From the NCBI RefSeq assembly GCF_014202765.1, contig NZ_JACHHN010000003.1:62001-126000 (forward strand): DNA of 64,000 nt, read 5' to 3'. This DNA comes from Silvimonas terrae. GTDB lineage: Bacteria > Pseudomonadota > Gammaproteobacteria > Burkholderiales > Chitinibacteraceae. The translations under genes and the position numbers were made by a program. Positions 63,000 to 64,000 of the stretch are shown one piece after another (the first letter of the stretch is position 1; each line of letters begins with the position of its first letter). The notes under the pieces were generated by a model. The model did not search any database and had not been told where the DNA came from. It was given only the letters and a program-made list of their open reading frames with translations.

Positions 63000-64000
63000 G
63001 CGGGGATCCTCTCGGCGGCGGGTTGGCTGGCCGGAATGCGCAGCTGGTGGTAGGCGGCTTTGTCGGCCTCGTTCATGGTGATGACGGCGGGTTCCAGCGC
63101 GCGCTTGAAGCACGCCATATCACCGCGTTCGTTCTTGTGGGTCTGGACGTGCACCAGCCACTCGGCGTCGTTACGTTCCGGAAAGTCCACGCGGGCGTGG
63201 TACAGCCCCCAGCGGCTTTCGGTACGGAACAACGAAGCGCGGGCGGCCATTTCGGCGCAGTCGCGGATGGCATAGACCTCCATGGCGCGCATCAACTCAT
63301 GCGGGTTGCGGGCGGAGAGTTGCTCCAGGTCGTGGCGGATGCCTTCAAAGCGCTCCAGGCCAATCTCCATCTTGCGGGTGACCTTGGGCGGTTGCAGGTA
63401 GTCGTTCACCATGCGGCGCAGTTTGTATTCCACCTGCGCCGGTGGCAGGCCGGCTTCCCGCAGCAGCGGCGCAAGCACGCGGTTGCGCTCGGTTTCAATC
63501 TGGCCGACGTCCACTTTGGCGTGTTCGTGCTCCAGCGCGTGGCGGGCGGCGGATTCGCCGGCAAACTTGCCGTATACAAAGGCGCCCAGCATGTAGTTAT
63601 GCGGCACGCACGCCAGGTCGCCGGCGGCAAACAGGCCAGCCACGGTGGTCGCCGCGTGCTCATCCACCCACACGCCAGAGGCGGAATGGCCACTGCACAG
63701 GCCGATCTCCGAGATATGCATTTCCACCATGCGCTCCCGGTAATCCGTGCCGCGCCCGGCATGGAAACGCCCACGGCTGGGGCGCTCGTTGGTATGCAAA
63801 ATGGTCTCGATCGTGCTGATGGTTTCTGGCGCCAGGTGATCGAGCTTGAGGAATACCGGGCCGTTGCCGCCCGCCAGTTCACGCTGGAACTCCAGCATCA
63901 TCTGGCCGCTCCAGTAATCACACTCAATGAACCGTTCACCCTTGCTGTTGGTGGTGTAGCCACCAAACGGGCCGGTCACGTAGGCGCAAGCCGGGCCGTT
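62996..64000 (-). CDS. FAD-dependent fumarate reductase/AprA-like flavoprotein (partial)
   Basis: At least 334 residues; the N-terminus lies beyond the right edge. Visible: TNSKGERFIECDYW, SEIGLCSGHSASGVWVDEHA, then TVAGLFAAGDLACVPHNYML and GAFVYGKFAGESAA, the C-terminal FAD-binding signature of succinate dehydrogenase, fumarate reductase and adenylylsulfate reductase flavoproteins. The helical C-terminal domain contains SRWGLYHARVDFPERNDAEW, typical of the family. It pairs with the ferredoxin by ATGA overlap and probably oxidises or reduces a small substrate in the cytoplasm. Confidence 0.85.
   Translation of the reverse strand, partial: NGPACAYVTGPFGGYTTNSKGERFIECDYWSGQMMLEFQRELAGGNGPVFLKLDHLAPETISTIETILHTNERPSRGRFHAGRGTDYRERMVEMHISEIGLCSGHSASGVWVDEHAATTVAGLFAAGDLACVPHNYMLGAFVYGKFAGESAARHALEHEHAKVDVGQIETERNRVLAPLLREAGLPPAQVEYKLRRMVNDYLQPPKVTRKMEIGLERFEGIRHDLEQLSARNPHELMRAMEVYAIRDCAEMAARASLFRTESRWGLYHARVDFPERNDAEWLVHVQTHKNERGDMACFKRALEPAVITMNEADKAAYHQLRIPASQPAAERIPA

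Overview
This window is a GC-rich stretch of proteobacterial chromosome. I read it as a betaproteobacterium, probably close to the Neisseriales: it carries dRS3-like ATTCCC-N8-GGGAAT repeats, a Gsp/Pil-type secretion operon in the betaproteobacterial style, nadA next to a NadM-Nudix gene, and many outer-membrane and secreted carbohydrate-active proteins. The taxon is an inference; no rRNA is present. I see no transposase, prophage or CRISPR array.

Region 1 (1-9810) is for polysaccharide degradation. A giant secreted GH2/Ig/discoidin/GH64 protein (minus strand) diverges from a GH64 lipoprotein (plus strand). Between them lie three palindromes of the TGAAA-NCGN-TTTCA type, which look like LacI/GalR operators. 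Region 2 (9942-20709) holds a small secreted protein, a DUF1800/DUF1501 pair, a TPR-methyltransferase, a solute-binding protein, an SRAP (YedK-like) protein, rhlE, a 294-bp inverted-repeat element that abuts a WYL regulator, a methyltransferase and a DUF4440 protein. Region 3 (21048-30183) is one secretion operon mixing Gsp-type (G, F, E, D) and PilM/N/O/P-like parts with three further pseudopilin-like genes. It could export the secreted enzymes of this window.

Region 4 (30184-34460) holds a GIY-YIG gene bracketed by perfect inverted dRS3-like repeats, NadM-Nudix, nadA, two identical tRNA-Gly(GCC) and one tRNA-Cys(GCA) behind a strong promoter, and a membrane protein. Region 5 (34625-37379) holds a secreted sulfatase and an outer-membrane barrel protein.

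Region 6 (37390-53726, minus) is the most striking part. One translationally coupled operon encodes a 3528-residue surface protein (LEPR motif, DUF4347, VCBS repeats), a TolC-type lipoprotein, a periplasmic adaptor, a GAF-like/HlyD fusion and a protein joining an M50 HExxH membrane peptidase to an adaptor domain. No ABC ATPase is encoded with it, so it looks like a dedicated export and processing system of non-standard design.

Region 7 (54182-57820) holds two small envelope proteins and a CE8 pectinesterase lipoprotein. Region 8 (57885-64000, minus) is an operon for a sulfonate/nitrate-type ABC importer with a HEAT-repeat protein and a DUF971 protein. It lies downstream of an AprAB-like flavoprotein/ferredoxin pair and suggests uptake and redox processing of a small, possibly sulfur-containing, compound.
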